Positions 1 through 5,119 of a stretch of DNA of 5,138 bases are shown here, piece after piece. The notes under the pieces were generated by a model. The model was not told the DNA's origin. It ran no database searches and saw nothing but the letters and a program-made list of their open reading frames with translations. Source of the DNA: Limimaricola sp041580155. Lineage in GTDB: Bacteria; Pseudomonadota; Alphaproteobacteria; Rhodobacterales; Rhodobacteraceae. The translations under genes were made by a program, and so were the position numbers. Each line of letters starts with the position of its first letter. Positions within the stretch are counted from its first letter, which is position 1. Where the stretch lies: positions 1 through 5,138 of the forward strand of contig JBFGEI010000251.1 of the NCBI GenBank assembly GCA_041580155.1, in the 5' to 3' direction.

Positions 1-470
1 GCATCCTCGGACTCCGACGCCTCGGCGAAGCCCGCGGCCCATGCCGGTTGCCTCGGGGCGCGCCGGACCGGTTCGGCCAGCCAGTCGTCGGTCACCTCGT
101 CGGCGTCTTGCGGAATCCGCAGGCCGATCGACTCGTCTATGTTGGCCGGCGCGGCCTGCGCCGCCACGGCGCCCAGCGTTTCGGCCAGCTCGTCCTCGGT
201 GAAATCGGCGCGGTCGGCGACGTGGCGCACGCCCTTTTCGCGCAGCATCTTCTGCACGCCCTTGATGGTCATGCCCTCGTCGTGCAGCAGCACCTTGATG
301 CCGCCGAGCAGCGCCAGGTCCTCGGGCCGGTAATAGCGCCGCCCGCCGGCGCGCTTGACCGGCCGGATCTGCGGGAACTTGCTTTCCCAGAACCGCAAGA
401 CATGGGCCGGGGTGTCGAGCGCGGTCGACACTTCGCTGATGGTGCGAAACGCGTGGGCAGACTTGGCCAT
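1..470 (-). CDS. MerR-family transcriptional regulator, 3' end beyond window
   Basis: This is a DNA-binding regulator of the MerR family. The gene starts at ATG 468-470 and stays open to the left edge (156 codons visible), so its C-terminus and stop are not seen. Residues about 8-75 form the winged-helix MerR domain: TISEVSTALDTPAHVLRFWE is the helix-turn-helix, followed by the wing motif GGRRYYRPEDL and a helix of the type EGMTIKGVQKMLREKG. The part after about residue 80 is acidic and alanine-rich and shows no recognisable ligand-binding domain, and I see no metal-binding cysteines. The gene begins 8 bases after the ihfA stop. A GGAG (483-486) inside the end of ihfA lies 12 bases from the ATG, so co-transcription and translational coupling with ihfA are likely. 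A MerR gene directly after ihfA is a recurrent alphaproteobacterial arrangement. Its target genes and effector are unknown. Confidence 0.9.
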   Translation of the reverse strand, partial: MAKSAHAFRTISEVSTALDTPAHVLRFWESKFPQIRPVKRAGGRRYYRPEDLALLGGIKVLLHDEGMTIKGVQKMLREKGVRHVADRADFTEDELAETLGAVAAQAAPANIDESIGLRIPQDADEVTDDWLAEPVRRAPRQPAWAAGFAEASESED

Positions 471-478
471 CCGGGCGC

Positions 479-781
479 TCAGCTCCGGTTGCCGGCGGCC
501 ACGCGGTCCTTCATCAGATGCGAGGACCGGAAGGTCAGGACCCGGCGCGGCAGAATCGGCACCTCTTCCCCGGTCTTGGGGTTGCGGCCGACCCGGGCCG
601 CCTTGTCGCGCACCGAAAACGTGCCGAACGAGCTGATCTTGACCTGTTCGCCGGCGACCAGCGAATCCGAGATGTGCCGCAGCACCGACTCGACCAGCTC
701 GGCGCTGTCGTTGCGCGACAGCCCGACCTCTTCGTGCACGGCCTCGGCCAGATCCATCCGCGTCAATGTCTTGTCCGCCAT
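479..781 (-). CDS. ihfA: Integration host factor subunit alpha
   Basis: This is the alpha subunit of IHF, the HU-family heterodimer that binds specific sites and bends DNA sharply. It acts in nucleoid organisation, transcription, recombination and replication. The protein has 100 residues, the usual IhfA length. It begins MADKTLTRMDLAEAV, has the central SSFGTFSVRDK strand and carries the HU/IHF signature around GRNPKTG (residues 66-71), whose proline (Pro68) is the one known to intercalate at the kink. The C-terminal segment FRSSHLMKDRV is typical. I chose ATG 779-781 because GGGGG (787-791) sits 5 bases upstream and because family members start here. An in-frame ATG at 806-808 lies inside the likely promoter -10 box. 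The beta-subunit gene is not in the window. The gene probably has its own promoter in the fabH-ihfA gap, besides read-through from fabH. Confidence 0.96.
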   Translation of the reverse strand: MADKTLTRMDLAEAVHEEVGLSRNDSAELVESVLRHISDSLVAGEQVKISSFGTFSVRDKAARVGRNPKTGEEVPILPRRVLTFRSSHLMKDRVAAGNRS

Positions 782-786
782 CACGA

Positions 787-791
787 CCCCC
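787..791 (-). promoter_or_regulatory. ihfA ribosome binding site
   Basis: GGGGG on the minus strand lies 5 bases before ATG 779-781. It supports this start over the in-frame ATGs at 791-793 and 806-808, which would add 4 and 9 residues not expected in IhfA. Confidence 0.6.
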
Positions 792-803
792 ATGCTTTGC
801 GCA

Positions 804-833
804 ACCATAGTGCCTGCGGTATTTTCAAGTCAA
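804..833 (-). promoter_or_regulatory. Putative sigma-70 promoter of ihfA
   Basis: On the minus strand, TTGACT (828-833, five of six matches to the -35 consensus) and TATGGT (804-809, four of six matches to -10) are separated by 18 bases. The intervening sequence is A/T-rich for this genome. Transcription would begin near 797, giving a leader of about 16 bases that contains the ribosome binding site. This would let ihfA (and the MerR gene) be expressed independently of the lipid genes upstream. The assignment is based on motif and position only. Confidence 0.5.
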
Positions 834-841
834 TGTCAGGG

Positions 842-854
842 GCATGGGTCATGC
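842..854. repeat. Perfect short inverted repeat between fabH and ihfA
   Basis: Two 5-base arms, GCATG and CATGC, flank a 3-base centre. The repeat lies 8 bases upstream of the proposed ihfA -35 box and 22 bases after the fabH stop. It could be an operator for the ihfA promoter or a weak hairpin at the end of the fabH transcript. No T-run follows it, so it is not a standard intrinsic terminator. A second G/C hairpin (GCCG/CGGC, 861-872) lies just upstream of it. Confidence 0.3.
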
Positions 855-876
855 AGCTCGGCCGGGGCCGGCGGCG

Positions 877-1848
877 TCACCAGCGCAGAACCACCGAGCC
901 CCAGGCCAGCCCGCCGCCGATCGCCTCGGTGACCACCAGGTCGCCGGGCCGGATCTGGCCGCGCGCCTTGCCGACCGACAGCGCCAGCGGAATCGAGGCC
1001 GCCGAGGTGTTGCCGTGGTCCTGCACCGTCACCACCACCTTGTCCATCGACAGGCCCAGCTTCTTGGCGGTGGCCTGGATGATCCGGATGTTGGCCTGAT
1101 GCGGCACCACCCAATCGACGTCGGCGGCGCCGAGGCCGATCTTGTCGAGCGCCAGATGCGCGGTCTGCGCCAGCTTCTCGACGGCGTGGCGGAACACTTC
1201 CTTGCCTTCCATCTTCAGCACCCCGGTGGCGCCGGTCGACACGCCGCCGTCGACATAGAGAATGTCGCGGTGCCGGCCGTCGGAATTCAGGTCGGTCGAC
1301 AGGATGCCACGATCCGCCGCGGTGCCGTCGCCTTCGACCGCCTCGAGCAGCAGCGCGCCGGCGCCGTCGCCGAACAGCACCGCGGTCGAGCGGTCGGTCC
1401 AGTCGATGATCCGGCTGAAGGTCTCGGCGCCGATCACCAGCACCCGGCGGGCCTGGCCGGTGAGGATCAGCGCGTTGGCGGTGGTCAGCGCGTAGACGAA
1501 GCCGGCGCAGACCGCCTGGACGTCGAAGGCGAAGCCATGCGTCATGCCCAGCTCGTGCTGCACCATGGTCGCGGCCGAGGGGAAGGTGAGATCCGGGGTC
1601 GAGGTCGCCAGCACGATGGCGTCGACGTCGTCGGCGGTCAGGCCGGCGTCGGCCAGCGCCGCGCGGGCGGCGCGGGTCGCCAGGTCCGACGTGCCCTGTC
1701 CGGGGGCGGCGATGTGGCGCCGTTCGATCCCCGAACGCGACCGGATCCATTCGTCGGTGGTGTCGAGGATGCTTTCGAATTCGGCGTTCTGCATCACCCG
1801 CTCGGGCAGGTAATGGCCGACGCCGCGAATGGTGGCGCGCAGGGTCAT
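877..1848 (-). CDS. fabH: Beta-ketoacyl-ACP synthase III
   Basis: KAS III starts type II fatty-acid synthesis in the cytoplasm by condensing acetyl-CoA with malonyl-ACP to acetoacetyl-ACP. The protein has 323 residues, the normal family length. It has the thiolase fold and a complete Cys-His-Asn catalytic set: Cys114 in DVQAVCAGFVYAL, His250 in VVPHQANIRII and Asn280 in DHGNTSAASIP. The N-terminal TTDEWIRSRSGIERRHIA, the FGDGAGALLLE glycine-rich segment and the C-terminal GGGLAWGSVVLRW are also typical. ATG 1846-1848 overlaps the plsX stop as ATGA. A strong GGAGG (1856-1860) lies 7 bases upstream inside plsX, so translation is probably coupled. The plsX-fabH order is widespread and joins fatty-acid initiation to phospholipid synthesis. 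Chain-length specificity, including possible use of branched starters, cannot be read from the sequence. Confidence 0.97.
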   Translation of the reverse strand: MTLRATIRGVGHYLPERVMQNAEFESILDTTDEWIRSRSGIERRHIAAPGQGTSDLATRAARAALADAGLTADDVDAIVLATSTPDLTFPSAATMVQHELGMTHGFAFDVQAVCAGFVYALTTANALILTGQARRVLVIGAETFSRIIDWTDRSTAVLFGDGAGALLLEAVEGDGTAADRGILSTDLNSDGRHRDILYVDGGVSTGATGVLKMEGKEVFRHAVEKLAQTAHLALDKIGLGAADVDWVVPHQANIRIIQATAKKLGLSMDKVVVTVQDHGNTSAASIPLALSVGKARGQIRPGDLVVTEAIGGGLAWGSVVLRW

Positions 1849-2924
1849 GCCCGGGCCTCCGCCGCGGCGGCACTGTCCTGCGACAGCGTCGCGACGCCCG
1901 CCATCCGGTTGGCCAGCCGCTCGGAGAAGTCCGACCGGGCCAGCCGCGCCGACAGGCTCAGCGCCGCGGCGACGCCGGTGGCGTCCGCCGAGCCGTGGCT
2001 CTTGACCACGATGCCATTCAGCCCGAGGAACACGCCGCCGTTGACCTGGCGCGGGTCGATACGGGTCTTCAGCAGCCCGAGCGACGATTTGGCGAGCAGC
2101 GCGCCGATGCGCGACATGGGAGTCTTCATGAACGCCTCGCGCAGCAGACCGGAAATCAGGGTGGCGGTGCCTTCGCCGGTTTTCAACGCGACGTTGCCGG
2201 TGAAGCCGTCGGTGACGATCACGTCGACCCGGTTCGATGGCAGATCGCCGCCCTCGACGAAGCCGACGTAGTCGAAATCGCCTTTTTCGGCCGCACGCGC
2301 GATCAGGTCGGACGCGACTTTCAGTTCGGCGCGGCCCTTGTGATCCTCGGTTCCGACGTTCAGCAGACCGACCCGCGGCCGGGCCAGCCCAAGACCGTTG
2401 CGGGCGTAGGAGGTGCCCATCATCGCATAGGCCAGAAGGTCGTCCTGGTCGGCGCGGATATCGGCGCCGGCATCGAGCATCACGTTGAAGCCCTGCGGGT
2501 TGCGCGACGGCCACAGGCAGGCGATCGCCGGACGGTTGACGCCCTCGGCCTTGCGCAGCCGCAGCATCGCCACCGCCATCAGCGCGCCGGTGTTGCCGCA
2601 GCTGACGCAGGCGCTGGCCGCGCCGGAACGCAGCGCATCGACCGCCGACCACATCGAGGTCGACTTGCCATTGCGCATCACATGGCTCGGCTTGTCGGTC
2701 ATCGCGACGGTGTCGGGGGCGTGGACCAGCCGCAGCCGGCCACCCTGGTCGTTCTTGGCGACCAGCGGCTCGAGAATCTCGCGCGGGCCGTGCAGCAACA
2801 GCTGCGCCGCGGGATCTTCGGCCAGAAAGCGCTGCGCCCCGGCCGCGACGGCGGCGGGGCCCTGGTCGCCGCCCATGGCGTCGACCGACAACACTATTGA
2901 TCTTTGGTTGGACGTGCCCGTCAT
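1845..2924 (-). CDS. plsX: Phosphate acyltransferase PlsX
   Basis: PlsX converts acyl-ACP and phosphate to acyl-phosphate, the acyl donor used by the membrane enzyme PlsY to acylate glycerol-3-phosphate at the first step of phospholipid synthesis. It is a soluble or peripheral membrane enzyme. The 359-residue protein fits the family. The signature VDAMGGDQGP is at residues 14-23, followed by AMTDKPSHVMR (74-84), CVSCGNTGALMA (106-117), LLNVGTEDHKG (187-197) and TDGFTGNVALKTGEG (238-252). I chose ATG 2922-2924, giving MTGTSNQRSIVLSVDAMGG. A GGGG (2930-2933) is 5 bases upstream, which is only a modest ribosome binding site. A GTG at 2958-2960 would add 12 residues that look unlike the family. 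Its stop overlaps the fabH start by four bases. A 141-base gap separates it from rpmF upstream. Confidence 0.96.
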   Translation of the reverse strand: MTGTSNQRSIVLSVDAMGGDQGPAAVAAGAQRFLAEDPAAQLLLHGPREILEPLVAKNDQGGRLRLVHAPDTVAMTDKPSHVMRNGKSTSMWSAVDALRSGAASACVSCGNTGALMAVAMLRLRKAEGVNRPAIACLWPSRNPQGFNVMLDAGADIRADQDDLLAYAMMGTSYARNGLGLARPRVGLLNVGTEDHKGRAELKVASDLIARAAEKGDFDYVGFVEGGDLPSNRVDVIVTDGFTGNVALKTGEGTATLISGLLREAFMKTPMSRIGALLAKSSLGLLKTRIDPRQVNGGVFLGLNGIVVKSHGSADATGVAAALSLSARLARSDFSERLANRMAGVATLSQDSAAAAEARA

Positions 2925-3065
2925 CTCGGCCCCGATGCTTTGGGCATGGCAAGCGGCCACGCCGGTGTCGCTGCGCCAGACGGTCGGGCGATGGCCGCAC
3001 CGGCCTGGCCGACCGATGCTGCCGTAAGGGCAACAAAGGTCATGGCCGGGTCGCCCGGACCGGGC
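2925..3065 (-). other. rpmF-plsX spacer with G/C hairpin after rpmF stop
   Basis: This 141-base gap holds no gene that I can support. Immediately after the rpmF stop lies an interrupted palindrome GCCCGG-T-CCGGGC (3053-3065). It could form a short hairpin (stem GCCC/GGGC, 5-base loop). A second stem, GTTGCC/GGCAGC with one G-T wobble and a 5-base loop, lies at 3018-3034. Neither is followed by T-rich sequence, so they do not look like full intrinsic terminators. They could mark an RNA-processing point that sets L32 apart from PlsX expression. I find no convincing promoter for plsX here. Confidence 0.4.
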
Positions 3066-3272
3066 TTACGCCGCGTCTTCGTCCAGATCGGTCTGGGCAG
3101 CCTGCGCGATCACTTCGCGATCGGCGTAGTTGCCGCAGGACGGGCAGACGTGGTGCGGGCGCTTGAGCTCTCCGCAGCTGGGGCATTCATTGGGGTTCGC
3201 GCCGGTCAGGCCATCGTGGGCCCGACGCATGTTGCGGCGCGACTTGGAAATCTTGTTCTGCGGAACGGCCAT
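3066..3272 (-). CDS. rpmF: 50S ribosomal protein L32 (bL32), zinc-ribbon form
   Basis: This is bL32, a small protein of the large ribosomal subunit. The 68-residue sequence starts MAVPQNKISKSRRNMRRAHD, the typical basic N-terminus. It then carries two CPSCG knuckles with Cys30, Cys33, Cys43 and Cys46, a complete CxxC-9-CxxC zinc ribbon, so this is the zinc-binding (C+) form rather than the cysteine-free paralogue made under zinc shortage. The C-terminal tail is acidic. ATG 3270-3272 is supported by GAGG (3280-3283) 7 bases upstream. The linkage yceD-rpmF-plsX-fabH is conserved in many proteobacteria. The 201 bases upstream carry a promoter-like sequence and strong inverted repeats, so expression may be controlled in the leader. 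Confidence 0.97.
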   Translation of the reverse strand: MAVPQNKISKSRRNMRRAHDGLTGANPNECPSCGELKRPHHVCPSCGNYADREVIAQAAQTDLDEDAA

Positions 3273-3279
3273 GTCACAA

Positions 3280-3283
3280 CCTC
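3280..3283 (-). promoter_or_regulatory. rpmF ribosome binding site
   Basis: GAGG on the minus strand lies 7 bases before ATG 3270-3272. It supports the L32 start, which also matches the conserved MAVPQNK N-terminus. Confidence 0.6.
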
Positions 3284-3310
3284 GAAGTAAGCTGGCTCTA
3301 GTAGGTAGGC

Positions 3311-3402
3311 CCGGAGATCCGGACCCGATTTGCGGGTGGGCGCAAGGCCCCGGTAACGGGTCAATCTTGCGACGTTCGGCGGGTCTTAGGCGATAAGACC
3401 CG
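3311..3402 (-). promoter_or_regulatory. Structured leader region upstream of rpmF
   Basis: This G/C-rich segment between yceD and rpmF is dense in short inverted repeats. On the minus-strand RNA the order is CGGGTC (3397-3402), GACCCG (3380-3385), GACCCG (3357-3362) and CGGGTC (3322-3327). Pairing first with second and third with fourth gives two stems. Pairing first with third or second with fourth gives exclusive alternatives. Smaller stems are CCCG/CGGG (3349-3360), ACCCG/CGGGT (3323-3337) and CCGGA/TCCGG (3311-3322). No T-run is present. It may be a regulatory 5' leader or a set of protein-binding half-sites. The function is inferred and matches no riboswitch family I know. Confidence 0.4.
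3380..3402. repeat. Perfect 9-bp stem-loop in yceD-rpmF gap
   Basis: The arms CGGGTCTTA and TAAGACCCG are exact inverse complements around a 5-base loop. It lies 72-94 bases after the yceD stop and 108-130 bases before the rpmF start. Without a following T-run on either strand it is not a classical terminator. It could be a transcript-end or processing hairpin, part of an rpmF leader, or a dimeric operator. Confidence 0.6.
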
Positions 3403-3434
3403 GAGTGTCGAGCCGCGATCTTGGCGAGGCGGCG

Positions 3435-3462
3435 AAAATACTGCGGCCGCTCGAAAAGACAA
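3435..3462 (-). promoter_or_regulatory. Putative promoter of rpmF
   Basis: On the minus strand TTGTCT (3457-3462) and TATTTT (3435-3440) are separated by 16 bases. Each matches the sigma-70 boxes at four of six positions. This is among the most A/T-rich stretches of the gap, starting just after the yceD stop. Transcription would begin near 3428 and give a leader of about 155 bases containing the stem-loops at 3311-3402. It rests on motif similarity only. Read-through from yceD is the alternative. Confidence 0.35.
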
Positions 3463-3473
3463 GGGGCCGGTGA

Positions 3474-4046
3474 TCAGTCTTCGGTGTCCTCGTCGCTTTC
3501 TTTGCCGCCGATCCGGTCGCGCAGCGCGGCAAGACCGGCAAACGGGCGCAGCGCCTCGTCGGTGAGCGGCTCGACCCCCGGCTCGGACACCGACATCTCG
3601 GCGCTGCCGGCGCCCTCGGCGCGCGGGTAGTCGGGCAGCGCCAGGGCCAGCGCCTCGATCATCACCGCCGCGATATCGAGCGCGGCGGGCAGCGCCTCGA
3701 TGGTGTCGTCCTCGGGCATCTCGACCTCGGAGGCCTCGGGCGTCTCGAGATCGGCGAGGTAGCGCCGGGTCACGCCTTCGTCGATCCGGGTGGTCACCGG
3801 CTCCAGCGTGGCGACGCAGCTTTGCACCACGGTGGCGCCCAGCATCGCGTCGAGCCGCCAGCCGCGCCGGTCCTCGGGCGTCAGCCGCGCCGAGAACCGC
3901 AGCTTGCGCAGCCCGAGAATCCGCAGCTCGGCGGCGATCGCGGCGCGCTCCGGCTCGGTCGGGGTCAGCAGGAATTCGGTGTCGCGGCGCTGCGACAGGT
4001 CCGACAGGCGGACGATGTGGCGGGGCAGGTTGGCGGTGTCGGACAT
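3474..4046 (-). CDS. yceD: YceD / DUF177 family protein, 23S rRNA accumulation factor
   Basis: This is a member of the DUF177 (YceD) family. Family members in E. coli and plants have been linked to accumulation or processing of 23S rRNA, consistent with the neighbouring L32 gene, but no biochemical reaction is established. The 190-residue protein carries the family core QSCVATLEPV (residues 75-84, Cys77 and Leu81-Glu82-Pro83), then an acidic stretch (100-116), the segment LDIAAVMIEALALALPDYPRAEG (123-145) and a C-terminal RPFAGLAALRDRIG (167-180) before a charged acidic tail. ATG 4044-4046 is preceded by AAGGAAGGA (4056-4064) 9 bases upstream. An in-frame upstream extension to 4130 would run into bamE's leader and is rejected. 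It is the first gene of the minus-strand cluster and is divergent from bamE. Confidence 0.92.
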   Translation of the reverse strand: MSDTANLPRHIVRLSDLSQRRDTEFLLTPTEPERAAIAAELRILGLRKLRFSARLTPEDRRGWRLDAMLGATVVQSCVATLEPVTTRIDEGVTRRYLADLETPEASEVEMPEDDTIEALPAALDIAAVMIEALALALPDYPRAEGAGSAEMSVSEPGVEPLTDEALRPFAGLAALRDRIGGKESDEDTED

Positions 4047-4143
4047 GCGGCTGCATCCTTCCTTGCTTGAAAGCGGCGGGGTGCTTGATGTAAGCGCTTT
4101 AGAAGCCGCAAGGGCATGAAGCAAGAGCATGAGGCAAGCGCAG
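4047..4143. promoter_or_regulatory. Divergent yceD-bamE intergenic region
   Basis: This 97-base region must contain the start signals for yceD (leftward) and bamE (rightward). The yceD ribosome binding site AAGGAAGGA is at 4056-4064 and a bamE ribosome binding site GAGG is at 4131-4134. An exact 8-base palindrome AAGCGCTT lies at 4092-4099. Promoter-like boxes are weak: TTGAAA (4067-4072, plus), and TCTAAA (4098-4103) on the minus strand with CTTGCT 16 bases before it. I cannot fix either promoter with confidence. Confidence 0.4.
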
Positions 4144-4626
4144 ATGGGCAGACTGACCGGCCGGAACCGTATCGGCAGCGGGATCCGCCGCGGCGCGGCC
4201 GTTCTGGCGTTGGCGGCGTTGACCGCCTGCGCGCCGACCCTGGAATACCACGGCTACACGCCCTCCGACGAGGTGCTGTCGCAGATCGCGGTCGGCCGCG
4301 ACACCCGCGAAAGCGTGCTGGCGGCGGTCGGGCGCCCCACCGCGGGCGGGGTGCTGGACCAGACCAGCTATTACTACGTGAAAAGCACCTTCCGGCAGTC
4401 CGGCTTTCTTGCGCCCGAAGAGATCCAGCGCGAAGTGCTGGCGATCAGCTTCGCGCCGCAGGGCACGGTGTCGAACATCGAGCGCTTCGGGCTCGAGGAC
4501 GGCCGCGCCGTCGCGCTGTCGCGCAGGGTCACCGATTCCACCGTCGAGGGTGGCACCTTCCTGCGTCAGCTGATCGGCGCGGCCGGCAACTTCGATGCCG
4601 CCGGCGTGCTGGGCGGCGACGAGTGA
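4144..4626 (+). CDS. bamE: Outer membrane protein assembly factor BamE (SmpA/OmlA lipoprotein)
   Basis: BamE is a small lipoprotein of the BAM complex, which folds and inserts beta-barrel proteins into the outer membrane from the periplasm. From ATG 4144-4146 the protein has 160 residues. It opens with an arginine-rich n-region, a hydrophobic AAVLALAALTAC segment and a lipobox LTAC whose Cys29 would be lipidated. Alanine follows, which suits outer-membrane sorting. The SmpA/OmlA domain follows: IAVGRDTRESVLAAVGRPTA, DQTSYYYVKSTFR and LAISFAPQGTVSNIERF. About 30 residues after it extend beyond the E. coli type of BamE (about 113 residues) and are glycine- and alanine-rich. I chose 4144 because GAGG (4131-4134) is 9 bases upstream. 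The in-frame ATG at 4129 (five more residues) is the alternative, with AAGGG 14 bases before it. The gene is divergent from yceD and ends 4 bases from the msrB stop. Confidence 0.9.
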   Translation: MGRLTGRNRIGSGIRRGAAVLALAALTACAPTLEYHGYTPSDEVLSQIAVGRDTRESVLAAVGRPTAGGVLDQTSYYYVKSTFRQSGFLAPEEIQREVLAISFAPQGTVSNIERFGLEDGRAVALSRRVTDSTVEGGTFLRQLIGAAGNFDAAGVLGGDE

Positions 4627-4630
4627 CGGC

Positions 4631-5059
4631 TCAGGCGGCGCTGTCTCCGGCAGCGTCGTCGGTCGCGTCGTCGGCGGCCTTGAATTCGAGCGTCACACCA
4701 TTGATGCAGTAGCGCAGTCCGGTCGGGGCCGGCCCGTCGGGGAACACGTGACCCAGATGCGATTCGCAGCGCGCGCAATGCACCTCGGTGCGCTTCATGA
4801 AGAAGCTGCGGTCGGTGTGCTCGCCCACCGCTTCGGGTTCGATCGGCGCGTAGAAGCTGGGCCAGCCGGTGCCGCTGTCGAACTTGGTCCGGCTCTCGAA
4901 CACCGGCAGGCCGCAGCCGACGCAGGCGAACACGCCGGGATCCTTCGGGAAGTCATCATGGCTGAAGGCGCGTTCGGTGCCGTGCTTGCGCGCGACCTTG
5001 TAGGCCAGGTCGGACAGCTGTTCGCGCCATTCCGCATCGGTCTTGGTGATCTTTTCCAT
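4631..5059 (-). CDS. msrB: Peptide-methionine (R)-S-oxide reductase MsrB
   Basis: MsrB reduces the R epimer of methionine sulfoxide in proteins, repairing oxidative damage. There is no signal peptide, so it should be cytoplasmic. The 142-residue protein has the whole SelR domain: zinc cysteines Cys46/Cys49 (CVGC) and Cys95/Cys98 (CARC), the SGTGWPSF substrate-pocket motif (62-69), HLGHVFPDGP (101-110) with conserved histidines, and catalytic Cys118 in RYCING. These five are the only cysteines. The position where E. coli MsrB has a resolving Cys (SGCGWPSF) is threonine here, so the enzyme should be of the one-Cys type. The last 15 or so residues form an Ala/Asp tail outside the domain. ATG 5057-5059 has AGGAGG (5068-5073) 8 bases upstream. 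The gene is convergent with bamE, and a promoter-like sequence lies just upstream. Confidence 0.96.
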   Translation of the reverse strand: MEKITKTDAEWREQLSDLAYKVARKHGTERAFSHDDFPKDPGVFACVGCGLPVFESRTKFDSGTGWPSFYAPIEPEAVGEHTDRSFFMKRTEVHCARCESHLGHVFPDGPAPTGLRYCINGVTLEFKAADDATDDAAGDSAA

Positions 5060-5067
5060 AGGGTTTC

Positions 5068-5073
5068 CCTCCT
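5068..5073 (-). promoter_or_regulatory. msrB ribosome binding site
   Basis: A full AGGAGG on the minus strand lies 8 bases before ATG 5057-5059. It is the strongest Shine-Dalgarno sequence in the window and fixes the msrB start. Confidence 0.75.
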
Positions 5074-5090
5074 GCGTCGGATTTGCCTCT

Positions 5091-5119
5091 TATCTAGGAG
5101 CGCCGCGCCGATGTGCCAG
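5091..5119 (-). promoter_or_regulatory. Putative sigma-70 promoter of msrB
   Basis: On the minus strand CTGGCA (5114-5119, four of six -35 matches) and TAGATA (5091-5096, four of six -10 matches) are exactly 17 bases apart. Transcription would start near 5084, leaving a leader of about 25 bases with the AGGAGG site. The remaining bases to the right edge carry no gene that I can support. Confidence 0.45.

Noticed and set aside
48..932. Plus-strand open frame of 294 codons opposite the MerR and ihfA genes
   Set aside because: It is antisense to two recognised genes and shows no domain or start signal of its own.
836..1873. Minus-strand open frame of 345 codons covering fabH in another frame
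   Set aside because: The translation is almost entirely Arg, Pro, Gly and Ala. The correct frame encodes FabH with all catalytic residues.
844..2271. Long plus-strand open frame of 475 codons opposite fabH and plsX
   Set aside because: It is the antisense shadow of two certain genes in G+C-rich DNA. Its translation is low-complexity (Gly, Arg, Ala, His) with no recognisable domain and no ribosome binding site.
1995..2900. Plus-strand open frame of 301 codons opposite plsX
   Set aside because: It is a shadow of PlsX, whose family motifs are complete on the other strand.
3380..3402. Intrinsic terminator for yceD
   Set aside because: The stem is perfect but no T-run follows on either strand, so I record it as a stem-loop rather than a terminator.
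3361..4056. Minus-strand open frame of 231 codons overlapping yceD
   Set aside because: It is arginine- and proline-rich and out of frame with the conserved DUF177 protein.
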